From the NCBI GenBank assembly GCA_023958085.1, contig JAMLGI010000004.1:107773-171772 (forward strand): a stretch of 64,000 nt of DNA. The letters are read 5' to 3'. Source of the stretch: Solirubrobacterales bacterium (GTDB taxonomy: Bacteria > Actinomycetota > Thermoleophilia > Solirubrobacterales > 70-9). The notes under the pieces are model-generated. The model saw only the letters and a program-made list of their open reading frames with translations, made no database searches and had not been told where the DNA came from. Below are positions 25,466-34,031 of the stretch, in pieces. A program made the translations under genes and the position numbers. How positions within the stretch are numbered: the stretch's first letter is position 1; every line of letters starts with the position of its first letter.

Positions 25466-26925
25466 TGGCCCTTCCCCCAGTTGAGCTGCTTCCGGCTCTG
25501 TCCTTCGGTCATGTCGACCGGGGTGGCGAGGCTGCCCATCTCGTTGCCGATTACCTGACGTCCCGCCTGGTAGGTCTCGTTTCCGGCGGCGCAGGCGCGA
25601 GGCTGACCCGGTGAGGCGGTCCACGGGTACGGATTGCTGTGCAGGAAATTCTTGCCGGCGGCGTCAGGATTAATCCCGCCCCCGCTGGCCGGGGCGGCCG
25701 AGGGAACAGCCTCCGCATTTGGACCGAGCGGGCCGAAGGTGGAGATCGCCCTGACCCAGCGGCCGTTGGCGTTACCCATCGACATCGTCTCGGGCACGTT
25801 CCGCAGGGTCAGGGCCAGGTAGTTACAGACGTTCTGGGCCGGGCCGACGTAGGCCAGCAGCGGCTTCAGAATCCGACTGGTGTTGATCAGGGTGTCGATT
25901 CCCCGGTTGACCTGGGTGCTGGCCCCGAACTGCCTCAGCGAACGGGCGGTCGGGGCGAGCTCGTTGTAGAGCCTGGGCGATGAGTTCAGCACCGGGATGC
26001 CGACGTCGAACGAGGAGCTGACGATCGGAGCGCTCTCACCGAGCGCCTTGGCTCCGGGATAGAACGCCTTCATGAACCTGGCTGAAGTGTTGAGGAAGGG
26101 GCGGATCCGGGGCGCCTCACGCTGGATCACCAGCTGGGTCTTGACGCCTTCGGTGATCGAGTCCTGCATGTAGGGACGGGCCACCTCGGCGAGGGCATCG
26201 AAGGTCGTGTTCAGGGCGACGAACATCTCGGCCTGCTGGTCGGCCACCGGAGCGACCTCGGCAGCCGCCTGGCTGAGCCCCTCGATGAACCCTTCCAGAT
26301 CGGTCTGCTTCGAGGACAGGTTGCGGGTCACCGGTTCGGCCACCTTCAGCAGCGGCGGCAGGTCCCCGAGAATCTCGTTGACCGCGTCGCCGCGGGCGGC
26401 GAACATCCCGCCATACTCGGCCAGGTTGCGCTGAATCGCCCGGCGGACATCGGGCTGGAACATGTTGAACCACTGGTCCATGTCCACCGTCTCGGGGGTG
26501 GCCTGGCGCAGCGGAATCGTCCCTCCGGACTTGAGGCCCTCGGCCGAATCACCGGGCGTCAGCAGGAGGTACTTGAGGCCCATCGCCGAGCGCTGCCGAA
26601 CGGTGATGGTCGAGTTGACCGGGACCGGCTGGGCGCTCTTGTCCAGCTTCAGGTCCAGCTTGGCGATCGTCCGGCCGTTCGCGAGCTGCCTCGCCTTGAC
26701 CGAGTTGACGATGCCCACCCGGACCCCGGCGATTCGAACCTCGTTGCCCTTGACCAGGGAGGCCCCGGTCGGCAACTCGGCGTTGATCCGGTAGGTCGGC
26801 ACGAACGGCAGACCCATATTTGCGTTGTAAGAGAAGAACACACCGACCACCGCGATGATCGTGGTGACCGCTCCCACCAGCATCGGGTTGGCCGAGATTC
26901 TGGATTTGCGCCGACTCTTGTGCAT
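25462..26925 (-). CDS. MCE/MlaD-domain protein, third of the mce block
   Basis: 487 residues, ATG at 26925 sharing one base with the preceding TGA (TGATG). Basic N-terminus, membrane helix (about 15-34), MCE domain (YRINAELPTGASLVKGNEVR, IAGVRVGIVNSVKA), then a long helical region predicted to line a channel. The C-terminal 100 residues hold Cys residues (QNVCNYLALT, PRACAAGN) possibly forming disulfides outside the membrane. Confidence 0.88.
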   Translation of the reverse strand: MHKSRRKSRISANPMLVGAVTTIIAVVGVFFSYNANMGLPFVPTYRINAELPTGASLVKGNEVRIAGVRVGIVNSVKARQLANGRTIAKLDLKLDKSAQPVPVNSTITVRQRSAMGLKYLLLTPGDSAEGLKSGGTIPLRQATPETVDMDQWFNMFQPDVRRAIQRNLAEYGGMFAARGDAVNEILGDLPPLLKVAEPVTRNLSSKQTDLEGFIEGLSQAAAEVAPVADQQAEMFVALNTTFDALAEVARPYMQDSITEGVKTQLVIQREAPRIRPFLNTSARFMKAFYPGAKALGESAPIVSSSFDVGIPVLNSSPRLYNELAPTARSLRQFGASTQVNRGIDTLINTSRILKPLLAYVGPAQNVCNYLALTLRNVPETMSMGNANGRWVRAISTFGPLGPNAEAVPSAAPASGGGINPDAAGKNFLHSNPYPWTASPGQPRACAAGNETYQAGRQVIGNEMGSLATPVDMTEGQSRKQLNWGKGQ

Positions 26926-28535
26926 CAGCCGCCCAGCAGGTAGTCGAGGATCGGTACGCGCTGCCGAAGCCCGGCAACGCCGTTGCGCCCGTCACCATCG
27001 CCGCGAAGACCGTCCGGGGCGGGCGAGGTGTCGTCATCGCCCGGAACGGTATCGGCCCGACCCGGCAGCGGCAGGATGTCTCCGGTCGTGCCGGTCGGGC
27101 CGGTTGCCCCGGTATCGCCGGTGGCACCGGTATCCCCGGTATCTCCGGTCGGACCGGTCGGGCCGGTGGTACCGTCCTCGCTCTCCGGCTCCTCGAGCTC
27201 AGGCAGCACCCGGTCGAACCCGGCGTTTTCGAGCTGGGCTCGCTGAACCGACCAGAGCGCGGAGCAGCCGGGGAACATGTTGGCGCTGGCGTAGGGGGTA
27301 CAGGGCGTCACCAGGGCGTTGGTCCGCTGATAGTGGCCGTACTGGTCGTAGCCGTTCAGGGCACTGCCGGTGCCGTAGAAGAGGCGCATCAGGTTCTTGA
27401 AACCGTCGTTCTGCCTGGTGCTTTCGAGGAAGAAGTTGAGCTCGGTGGACGGGGCCTTGCCGATCCGGGCCTGGCGCCCCAGCTTCTGGATGATCGGCCG
27501 GGAGGCGACCAGATCCGGTCCGGCGGTACGGGCGGCCCGTCCGAGGGCAGTCAGCGAGACCTCGGTCGCCTCGGCGAACGGCTTCAGCTTGATGGTCACG
27601 TCACTGATGTCCTTCGCGTGGGGACGGAGTTCCGCAAACACGGGGCGGGCACTGTCGGCGAAGTTCTCCAGCGAGCCGAAGGTGGCCCGCAGCTCACGCA
27701 GGGTCCGTGGCAGGTTTCTCAGGTTCTGGCGCTGGTCGTCGCTGCGTTCGGCGGTCGCTGCCGCGGTGTAGCCGGCGCTCCGGAAGAAGCCGACCATGTT
27801 CTGCCGCTTGGCGGCCAGTTTGGTCAGGTTGTTGTCCCCGTTCTTCGCCAGTTCGGCCATTCGCTTGTTCTGCGAGGCGAGGATTGCCAGCACCTTGTTG
27901 ACCTGGCGCAGGGCCGGGTTCGCCCGCTCGATCGTTTCCCGGAGCTCCGGTCCGCGGGTCGCGAGACCGGCGCCCAGTTCGTTCAGGATCACCCTCAGGC
28001 GCTGGGCGTAGGGCAGCCGGTAGATGTTGGAGATCAGGTCCTGGTCGACCGAACGGCCGTTGTTCTCGACCGGCAGCAGACGCTGGCCGGCTCCTGGCTG
28101 ATCGTCCGGGATCACCTCGAGTTCGGGTGGTGCCTCGGTACCCGGCGGGCGCGGATCGGTCACCGAACAGTCGATGAACTTCTCGCCGATCAGGGACTGT
28201 GGCCGGATGATGCAGGAGGCATCGTCGCGGAAGTCCTGGAAACCCTTGTCCTTGATCTTCATCACGATGATCGCCTTGCCGGGCTGAACCCGGGTCGAGG
28301 GATCGGAGCTGACCTCTTCACCGGGCATCGAGACATCGATCGACTCGACCGATCCGACGTTGGCACCGGCCACCCGGACGTCCTCCCCGGGCACCACAAA
28401 GGCGCCGTTGTCGAAAACGGCACGCACCAGGTAGGCGCCCGAGTCACTGTTGCAGCCCCGGACAAACAGGAACACGACCACGATCGCCACGATCACGGCC
28501 ACCGCCACCAGTGCCTTTTTCACGGTCCCGTTCAC
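26925..28535 (-). CDS. MCE/MlaD-domain protein with collagen-like tail, second of the mce block
   Basis: 536 residues from GTG at 28535, in a GTGA overlap. Membrane helix (about 6-26), MCE domain (YLVRAVFDNGAFVVPGEDVR, VAGANVGSVESIDV) and a helical domain. Near the C-terminus (encoded at about 27080-27173) lies a run of about nine Gly-X-Thr triplets (GPTGPTGDTGDTGATGDTG), an unusual collagen-like segment for an MCE protein, followed by an acidic stretch. An extension upstream to 28628 would run antiparallel to no signal and is rejected. Confidence 0.87.
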   Translation of the reverse strand: MNGTVKKALVAVAVIVAIVVVFLFVRGCNSDSGAYLVRAVFDNGAFVVPGEDVRVAGANVGSVESIDVSMPGEEVSSDPSTRVQPGKAIIVMKIKDKGFQDFRDDASCIIRPQSLIGEKFIDCSVTDPRPPGTEAPPELEVIPDDQPGAGQRLLPVENNGRSVDQDLISNIYRLPYAQRLRVILNELGAGLATRGPELRETIERANPALRQVNKVLAILASQNKRMAELAKNGDNNLTKLAAKRQNMVGFFRSAGYTAAATAERSDDQRQNLRNLPRTLRELRATFGSLENFADSARPVFAELRPHAKDISDVTIKLKPFAEATEVSLTALGRAARTAGPDLVASRPIIQKLGRQARIGKAPSTELNFFLESTRQNDGFKNLMRLFYGTGSALNGYDQYGHYQRTNALVTPCTPYASANMFPGCSALWSVQRAQLENAGFDRVLPELEEPESEDGTTGPTGPTGDTGDTGATGDTGATGPTGTTGDILPLPGRADTVPGDDDTSPAPDGLRGDGDGRNGVAGLRQRVPILDYLLGG

Positions 28536-29908
28536 GGTGTCTGGGAGGGGTCGCACTTGCCGGCCAGATTGCCGCCGTCGAGGAACGGGTTGGAGCCGGC
28601 GATCGGCTGGGTCGATCCGCCGGGACAACGCTGGAAGTTGGAAACGAAGTTCAGCCCGCCGTAGACCGCACCGGTTTTCGGTTCGATCGTATTGCCGTTG
28701 AGCTGCATCGGACCCATCGCGGCCGGTCGGACCCGGGCGAAGTGACCGTTGGCGTCGTAGTTGGCGGTGATCGCCCCGAGCCGTCCGAGACCACCGAAGA
28801 TGTCGGGGCTGTAGGCACGGAACTCGGAAACCTCTTCCTGGGATGCGTTCATCCCCCGGATCGCGGCGGTCACCGCCGGATCGGCGGTCTCGTGAAGCGG
28901 GATCAGCGAGGTCAGGACGTCGGAGAAGTCGTTGTTCGGGCCCGGGCGCGAGTTCGCGGTGGCGAGGTTGGCAAATACCGGACGGGCCCGCTTGAGGACC
29001 GGCCGCAGGTCGTCCTTGAGGAAACGGGCGAGACCGGCATCCGCCGCCCTGCCCTGGGCCGCGTACAGCGGGTCGAGGTCGGTAAGGGCCGCCCTCAGGT
29101 TGACGAAGGTCGTGTTGGCCTGGCGCAGCGTCGGTGGCAGCTCACGAAGGGCCAGCGAAAGCGACTCGTTCTCGTTGGCGATCGCGCCGAGAGCGGTGTT
29201 TGCGTTGGAGACCATCTCGGTCAGCTCCGGAGCGACCGAGGCCAGATTGGTCACGAAGCCGGAGGTGTTCTTCACGAACTGGTCGAGGTGGGTGTCCTGA
29301 TCGCTCAGTTCCGCCATCAGCCGCTGGGTCGAGCTGAACGACGCCCCGCTGTACTTGAAGGTGCGGTTGGCGTTCACGCCGCCCTCGCCCCGGTAGATCG
29401 CGGCGATGCCCTGGATCCAGTTGGACCAGCCCTTCCGGGTCGGCGGATCGAACATGTCGAAGATCTGGTCCAGTTCGACCGCGGTGGTGGTCTCGCCCTC
29501 CCCGAGAACGGCACCCTCCTTCAACTCGGGTCCGTTGTCGGGCCCGGGAGTCAGGGCGATGTAGTGACCGTGGACCGAGGAAAGCGAGCTGCGCCGGATG
29601 ATCGCCGAGGTCCCCTCATGGATCGGCTCGTCCAGCTCGATCTCCATGCGGGCCCGGTTGTTCTCGCTCAGTTCGACCGAATTGACTGTGCCGACCGGAT
29701 GGCCGCCGACCATCACCTGGTTGCGGGGCACGATCCCGGCCGCGTTCTGGAACTCGAGGGTGTACCTGACCCCGCCGTTCGAGTTGAAGACGAGGGCCGC
29801 CACCAGTACGACCGCACAGACAAGCAGGCCCAGGGTGACCACCCTGAGCACGGTCGAACTTCTGCCGCGACTGGCGCGGCCTGGATTTGCTTGATTGGCA
29901 GACGTCAA
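28532..29908 (-). CDS. MCE/MlaD-domain protein, first of the mce block
   Basis: 458 residues with a basic N-terminus, one membrane helix (about 21-42) and an MCE domain (YTLEFQNAAGIVPRNQVMVG, GHPVGTVNSVEL). Helical central region; Cys residues near the C-terminus (FQRCPGG, GKCDPSQTP). It heads the operon, with about 180 bases to the hydrolase gene upstream. No YrbE/MlaE permease or MlaF ATPase gene lies beside it, although these normally precede mceA. Confidence 0.88.
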   Translation of the reverse strand: MTSANQANPGRASRGRSSTVLRVVTLGLLVCAVVLVAALVFNSNGGVRYTLEFQNAAGIVPRNQVMVGGHPVGTVNSVELSENNRARMEIELDEPIHEGTSAIIRRSSLSSVHGHYIALTPGPDNGPELKEGAVLGEGETTTAVELDQIFDMFDPPTRKGWSNWIQGIAAIYRGEGGVNANRTFKYSGASFSSTQRLMAELSDQDTHLDQFVKNTSGFVTNLASVAPELTEMVSNANTALGAIANENESLSLALRELPPTLRQANTTFVNLRAALTDLDPLYAAQGRAADAGLARFLKDDLRPVLKRARPVFANLATANSRPGPNNDFSDVLTSLIPLHETADPAVTAAIRGMNASQEEVSEFRAYSPDIFGGLGRLGAITANYDANGHFARVRPAAMGPMQLNGNTIEPKTGAVYGGLNFVSNFQRCPGGSTQPIAGSNPFLDGGNLAGKCDPSQTP

Positions 29909-30092
29909 CCTGTGCTACCCGGTGTTTCTCCCCACCCTCGGAGCCTCCTTCAAGATGCGCGGATCCTACCGGAGCATCCGGCGCGAGAGTGCTGCCGTGC
30001 GAGCATCGCGAGCGCAGGGGCTGCATCCCGGCCGGACGGGATCAGCCATGGCAGACAGAAGTCCGGTGCAAACGGCCGGCAGCACCTGGGTC

Positions 30093-32615
30093 TCAGGGAG
30101 CCGTGAAGCCCCACGAGACACAGGCGGTGCCGCCACATTGATTGGTCACCGCACCGTCGTCCCGAAGGAACCGGTCGGACATCTCGACCGCTGCCGGGGT
30201 CACCCTTGGGGCCTCGTGCGGGTCCTCGCCGGTGGTCGGAGCGACGTTGGTCAGGGGCGGCGGGTTGGTGCCGATCACCTCGCCCGGGTTGAGCCCGGGC
30301 CGTTCCGGGCCGATATCCCAGTAGGTGATCGCGGATCCGTCGTAGGGGTAGCCGGCGATCGACTCGATCCCCCACTGGCCGTCCACCCCGGCCCAGCGAC
30401 CGTCGTAGACGAACGGACTCATCGCCTTCGCCCCGATCGTGCGGGCCTGGACGTTGGCCTGCCAGTTGGTGACCAGATGGTCGCCGAAGGCGATGTCCAT
30501 CAGCACCTTGTGGGGCGGTGTGTTCGGCAAGGGGTTGTCGGTCATTCGGTGGGCGTAGCCGTTCGGCTCGCCGCGGTCCCAGAGCATCTGGACCAGGCCG
30601 AGAGCCAACGGGCGGTTGAGCTCACTGGGATAGGCCGGGTTGAAGAAGGTGCTGTACTTGACGGAGCCGGAATCCCAGGCCGAGGAGCGGGTCAGCAGCA
30701 CCGAGTAGTTCATGCCGGTCACCCCGAGCGAGGTGCGGTCGAAATCCGGGGTCAGTGCGGTCAGGGCACCGCCCATGATTCCGCCCTGGCTGTTGCCCCG
30801 GTAGTAGGCACGAACGTTCTGGCCGGTCCGCAGGGCCGGGTTCAGGTTGAGATCGGCGGCCGCGTTGCCGTCGCCGCCCGGCACCAGGGACTTGTCTCCG
30901 GCACCCGGATCGATCCGGAAGGCCTGCTTCGAGGCCAGGCCGTCGGAATGGATCATCAACCGGGCGAGGAACATCTCGTTCAGCAATCCCTGCTGCAGCC
31001 GGTCGGCGACTTCCGGGAAGCTGGAGAGGTCGCCCAGCGCCTTGACCACGGTCAAGAGGTCGCCGGTTGACATCCCGATCTCGTCGGTGCCGCAGATCAC
31101 GAAGCCCCGGTCGTTGAGCATGGCCTGCCCGCCCGACTTGATCTCACCACTGATCGACCCCATCAGGCCGTGGCCATAGACCAGCGACCGGCCGTACTCG
31201 GGGTTCGAGCCGAACCCGCCGTTGTCGGTGACCACCTTCGGCACCGTGCACTGGAAGTTTGCGGTGTAGCTGCCGTTCTGGGCCGGCCTGCCACCCGAGT
31301 CGAGATTGAGCACCGCGCCGGGTCCGCAGGGCTCGCCGTAACCGTCCTTCATGTAGCAGGGGACCTTGAAGGTGCCTTTGACCAGCCGGGCGATCTCGGG
31401 CTTCGGGTTGAGGTCAACTCCGGTGACCGTGAAATCGGGGGCGCTGCCAGCGACCTCGCGGTCGTCCAGGTCGCTGTCGTCGAGGGTGGCGAAGGCCTTG
31501 TCCCGCATGGTCAGGGCCCGGGTCGAGTTGCTTTCGTCCGAGGCGACCGTGAAGTCCCAGGCCAGGTAGAGGTCGGACCGTTTGATCTGCCGGTTGCGGA
31601 GCCGGCGGAAGATGTCCTCGAAGTGGGAGCGCCGCTGGTTGATCGCCGCCTTGCCGGTGGGCAGGACGTCCCGGTAGTAGCGGAAGCCCATCGGTGCGGT
31701 CAGCGTCCGTCCACCGGCGCTCTTGAGGTTCCGGAGCGCCACCAGATATCTGGTTCCGGCGTCCCAGTTCACCATCGGGTGAATCATCAGCTGGGTGTTG
31801 GCGGCGCTGGAAGCCTTCGAGTCGAGTTCGACCCAGATCGGATGGCGCTGGCCGGTCTTCGCGTTGATCACGACCACCGGCGAACCGGCGTCGGTGTAGC
31901 GGCCCGGGCTGGCGAGGCTCGGCGGGTTGGTCCTGGCCAGTGCGTCCGGAGTGTCGAGTCCGGGCACCCTGACCAGCAGGGTCTGCCCCTGACTGAAGCC
32001 GTCCGACGCAAGGTAGGCAGCCGGGTCGATCGGCTTGGCATCCTTGTTCACCGGCATTGCCGCCGACTTGAAATCGATCAGTCGCCCGGTCTTGCTCGAC
32101 GGGGCGGCCTTGGTGTAGCGGTCACTCGGGAACGGAGTCATGCAGACCGAGGGATTCGGGGCCGCGATGAAGTCGCAGGTTGCGGCCCGGCTCAGATTGA
32201 TCGCCTGCGGGGCACAGCTGCCCTGCCGGAACATCGACCGGACCCGGCTTCGACGCTTGCCGGAGCGAGCCTGGATCAGCCGGTTCTCGCAGCTCTTCGC
32301 CGCCTTCGCCGCGCTGGAGGTGAGACGCAGGGTGACCGTCTTGCGCTGACCCTTGCGACGGAACCGGGGCCAGGCCGCCCGGGTCAAGGGCCGATACCGG
32401 TCCTTCTGGTCAAAGGTCGCGGAGTAGGCCTGCACCCTGACGGCGCCGCGACGGGCAGCCCGGACCGTGACCTTGAGCGACCGCTTGTGGACAAGCTGAT
32501 TCTGGGCGGTCGAGTTGACGGTCAGCTTCACCGGTGCGGCAGCAGCCGGTCCGGCTCCCGACGCGAAGACGAACAGGGCCAGCAGGAACGGCAGGGTGAA
32601 CGAAATGCGCTTCAA
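30093..32615 (-). CDS. Large exported alpha/beta hydrolase, putative extracellular lipase
   Basis: About 840 residues, starting at TTG 32615 seven bases after a GGAGGA site (an ATG at 32663 lies upstream without a good site). Signal peptide (FTLPFLLALFVFASGAGPAAAAP), a basic beta-rich N-terminal region, then a catalytic part with TPFPSDRY near residue 165, a motif common to Pla-1/VolA-like extracellular lipases. The nucleophile elbow is GNSQGG at about residue 620. Late motifs DGRWAGVDGQ and GDHLVTNWQ could supply acid or His residues. Ester hydrolysis is inferred; the substrate is unknown. It precedes the mce operon on the same strand, suggesting a lipid-related link. Confidence 0.72.
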   Translation of the reverse strand: MKRISFTLPFLLALFVFASGAGPAAAAPVKLTVNSTAQNQLVHKRSLKVTVRAARRGAVRVQAYSATFDQKDRYRPLTRAAWPRFRRKGQRKTVTLRLTSSAAKAAKSCENRLIQARSGKRRSRVRSMFRQGSCAPQAINLSRAATCDFIAAPNPSVCMTPFPSDRYTKAAPSSKTGRLIDFKSAAMPVNKDAKPIDPAAYLASDGFSQGQTLLVRVPGLDTPDALARTNPPSLASPGRYTDAGSPVVVINAKTGQRHPIWVELDSKASSAANTQLMIHPMVNWDAGTRYLVALRNLKSAGGRTLTAPMGFRYYRDVLPTGKAAINQRRSHFEDIFRRLRNRQIKRSDLYLAWDFTVASDESNSTRALTMRDKAFATLDDSDLDDREVAGSAPDFTVTGVDLNPKPEIARLVKGTFKVPCYMKDGYGEPCGPGAVLNLDSGGRPAQNGSYTANFQCTVPKVVTDNGGFGSNPEYGRSLVYGHGLMGSISGEIKSGGQAMLNDRGFVICGTDEIGMSTGDLLTVVKALGDLSSFPEVADRLQQGLLNEMFLARLMIHSDGLASKQAFRIDPGAGDKSLVPGGDGNAAADLNLNPALRTGQNVRAYYRGNSQGGIMGGALTALTPDFDRTSLGVTGMNYSVLLTRSSAWDSGSVKYSTFFNPAYPSELNRPLALGLVQMLWDRGEPNGYAHRMTDNPLPNTPPHKVLMDIAFGDHLVTNWQANVQARTIGAKAMSPFVYDGRWAGVDGQWGIESIAGYPYDGSAITYWDIGPERPGLNPGEVIGTNPPPLTNVAPTTGEDPHEAPRVTPAAVEMSDRFLRDDGAVTNQCGGTACVSWGFTAP

Positions 32616-32729
32616 GGCTTTCCTCCGGTGGTTAGTAGGTCCGCGATTCTCCCTTGCTGCCACGGACCGGCTGAATCTATCAACCGCTCCCCGACCCGAA
32701 AGGTGCGCCCCGGGCTCCTTCCCGCCGGG

Positions 32730-33710
32730 TCACCTGAGCAGTGACTTCAGGTAACCCAGTGGATCGACCGGCTTGCCGCCTGCCTGCCAGGAGCCGACCC
32801 AGTACTCGAAGTGAAGGTGGCAGCCGAACGAGGCGCCGGTGTTTCCGACCCTTCCGATCGAGGTGCCGGCCCCCACTCCTTCTCCGACCCGGAGGCCGGA
32901 GCGGCGCAGCATGTGCATGTACACGAAGCTGGTGTTGGTCCCGGAGTTCCTGATCACCACGTAGTTGCCCGCCCCGCCGGCCTGGTAGCCGTTGTAGACG
33001 ACCGTGCCCTTGCGGGCCGAAACCAGCCGGGTTCCGCAGGGGGAGCCGAGATCCTGGCCCTGATGGATGTGGCCGGGGCGCCCGGCACCGAACCTGGAAC
33101 CGCTGGACCCGAAATTGAACGGCCCGCGAATCGGGAAGACCTCACGGGGAATCTCGTTGACCGAGCCGATCCCGAGGGCCCGAGGCGACCGGTTGGACCG
33201 GACGCCGAAACGATCGATCACCCAGACCTGTCCCCGGGTGGCACGTTTCGGGACCTCGACCCGCACCGCTGCCGCCTGCCGGGCGATCGGCTTCTTCCGG
33301 ATCCAGTGCCTGCGGCCACGGAAGAAAACCTCGGTCACCCCGTTCAGGTAGCCGCCACTGACCCGGACCACCGCCCCGGGCGTCGCCTTGCGCGACGAGA
33401 TGCACTGCTTCACGCACTGGACCCCGGTGACCCGGGGAACGCGCGGGACGCGGATGCCGCCACGAACGGCGCTGACCCCGGCATCACCCGTTCCGGACGG
33501 CACCGGAAGGAGACCGCCTCGGGCCGGGGCGACATCAGGCAGATCGTCAAAGCGCGGCGCGGGATCGGCCTGGCGCATCGGGTCGACGGCGGCAGCGGCG
33601 GTCCCGGTGGATGCGGTCGCCGCAACCAGAAGCAGTGCGACACCGGCTGCAGCAGCGCCGATTCGGAACATCTGACGAACGCCGCCGGAGGCGGCAACGG
33701 AGTGACTCAT
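32730..33710 (-). CDS. M23-family (LytM-type) cell-wall peptidase
   Basis: 326 residues with a signal peptide (IGAAAAGVALLLVAATASTGTAAAA), an IPT/Ig-like middle region (ATPGAVVRVSGGYLNGVTEV) and a C-terminal M23 domain. Zinc ligands are seen in HIHQGQDLG and HLHFE, with YMHML between them. The ATG at 33710 lies about 20 bases after the 3' end of a c-di-AMP riboswitch. Such enzymes cut peptidoglycan cross-links; in actinobacteria, c-di-AMP riboswitches commonly control cell-wall hydrolases, which supports the call. Confidence 0.92.
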   Translation of the reverse strand: MSHSVAASGGVRQMFRIGAAAAGVALLLVAATASTGTAAAAVDPMRQADPAPRFDDLPDVAPARGGLLPVPSGTGDAGVSAVRGGIRVPRVPRVTGVQCVKQCISSRKATPGAVVRVSGGYLNGVTEVFFRGRRHWIRKKPIARQAAAVRVEVPKRATRGQVWVIDRFGVRSNRSPRALGIGSVNEIPREVFPIRGPFNFGSSGSRFGAGRPGHIHQGQDLGSPCGTRLVSARKGTVVYNGYQAGGAGNYVVIRNSGTNTSFVYMHMLRRSGLRVGEGVGAGTSIGRVGNTGASFGCHLHFEYWVGSWQAGGKPVDPLGYLKSLLR

Positions 33711-33727
33711 GAAACGCTCTCTTTCCG

Positions 33728-33868
33728 GTGCCGGCGGGGTTAGCTGACGGGCTCGCGCTGAAAGAGTCGCGCTACGGACAGACCTCCGATTCGCCCCCGG
33801 AACGAAAGGTTCGTTCCCTTGGGTCCCCCGCTCCCCGACCGATCGTCGGGGATTAGGCGTTGAGTTCT
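33728..33868 (-). promoter_or_regulatory. c-di-AMP riboswitch (ydaO-yuaA class)
   Basis: On the minus strand the segment contains the hallmark 3' block CCCGTCAGCTAACC (33749-33736), preceded by a GAGCGGGGGACCC block, GGGGGCGAATCGG and GTAGCGCGACTC. These match the order of conserved blocks in ydaO-yuaA riboswitches. It directly precedes an exported M23 peptidase gene, a typical target. Ends are approximate. Confidence 0.88.
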
Positions 33869-34031
33869 TGCCGGGCAGCATACATGAGTTCTAGGCGATT
33901 GTCTCGTGAGGACTTGCACATATTCGTGCAGAACGCGGATGCGCTCCATCCTTCCGCTGCTCTAACCTGTCCAACCTTCCACAACAGAGCACACCGGCAC
34001 CCGGTTGCCACGATCCGCGGGGAGCACCGCC

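Noticed and set aside
28511..30106. 531-residue open frame on the plus strand
   Set aside because: Antisense to the first MCE gene; no start context or domain.
31170..32744. 524-residue open frame on the plus strand
   Set aside because: Antisense to the exported hydrolase gene, with low-complexity composition and no motifs.
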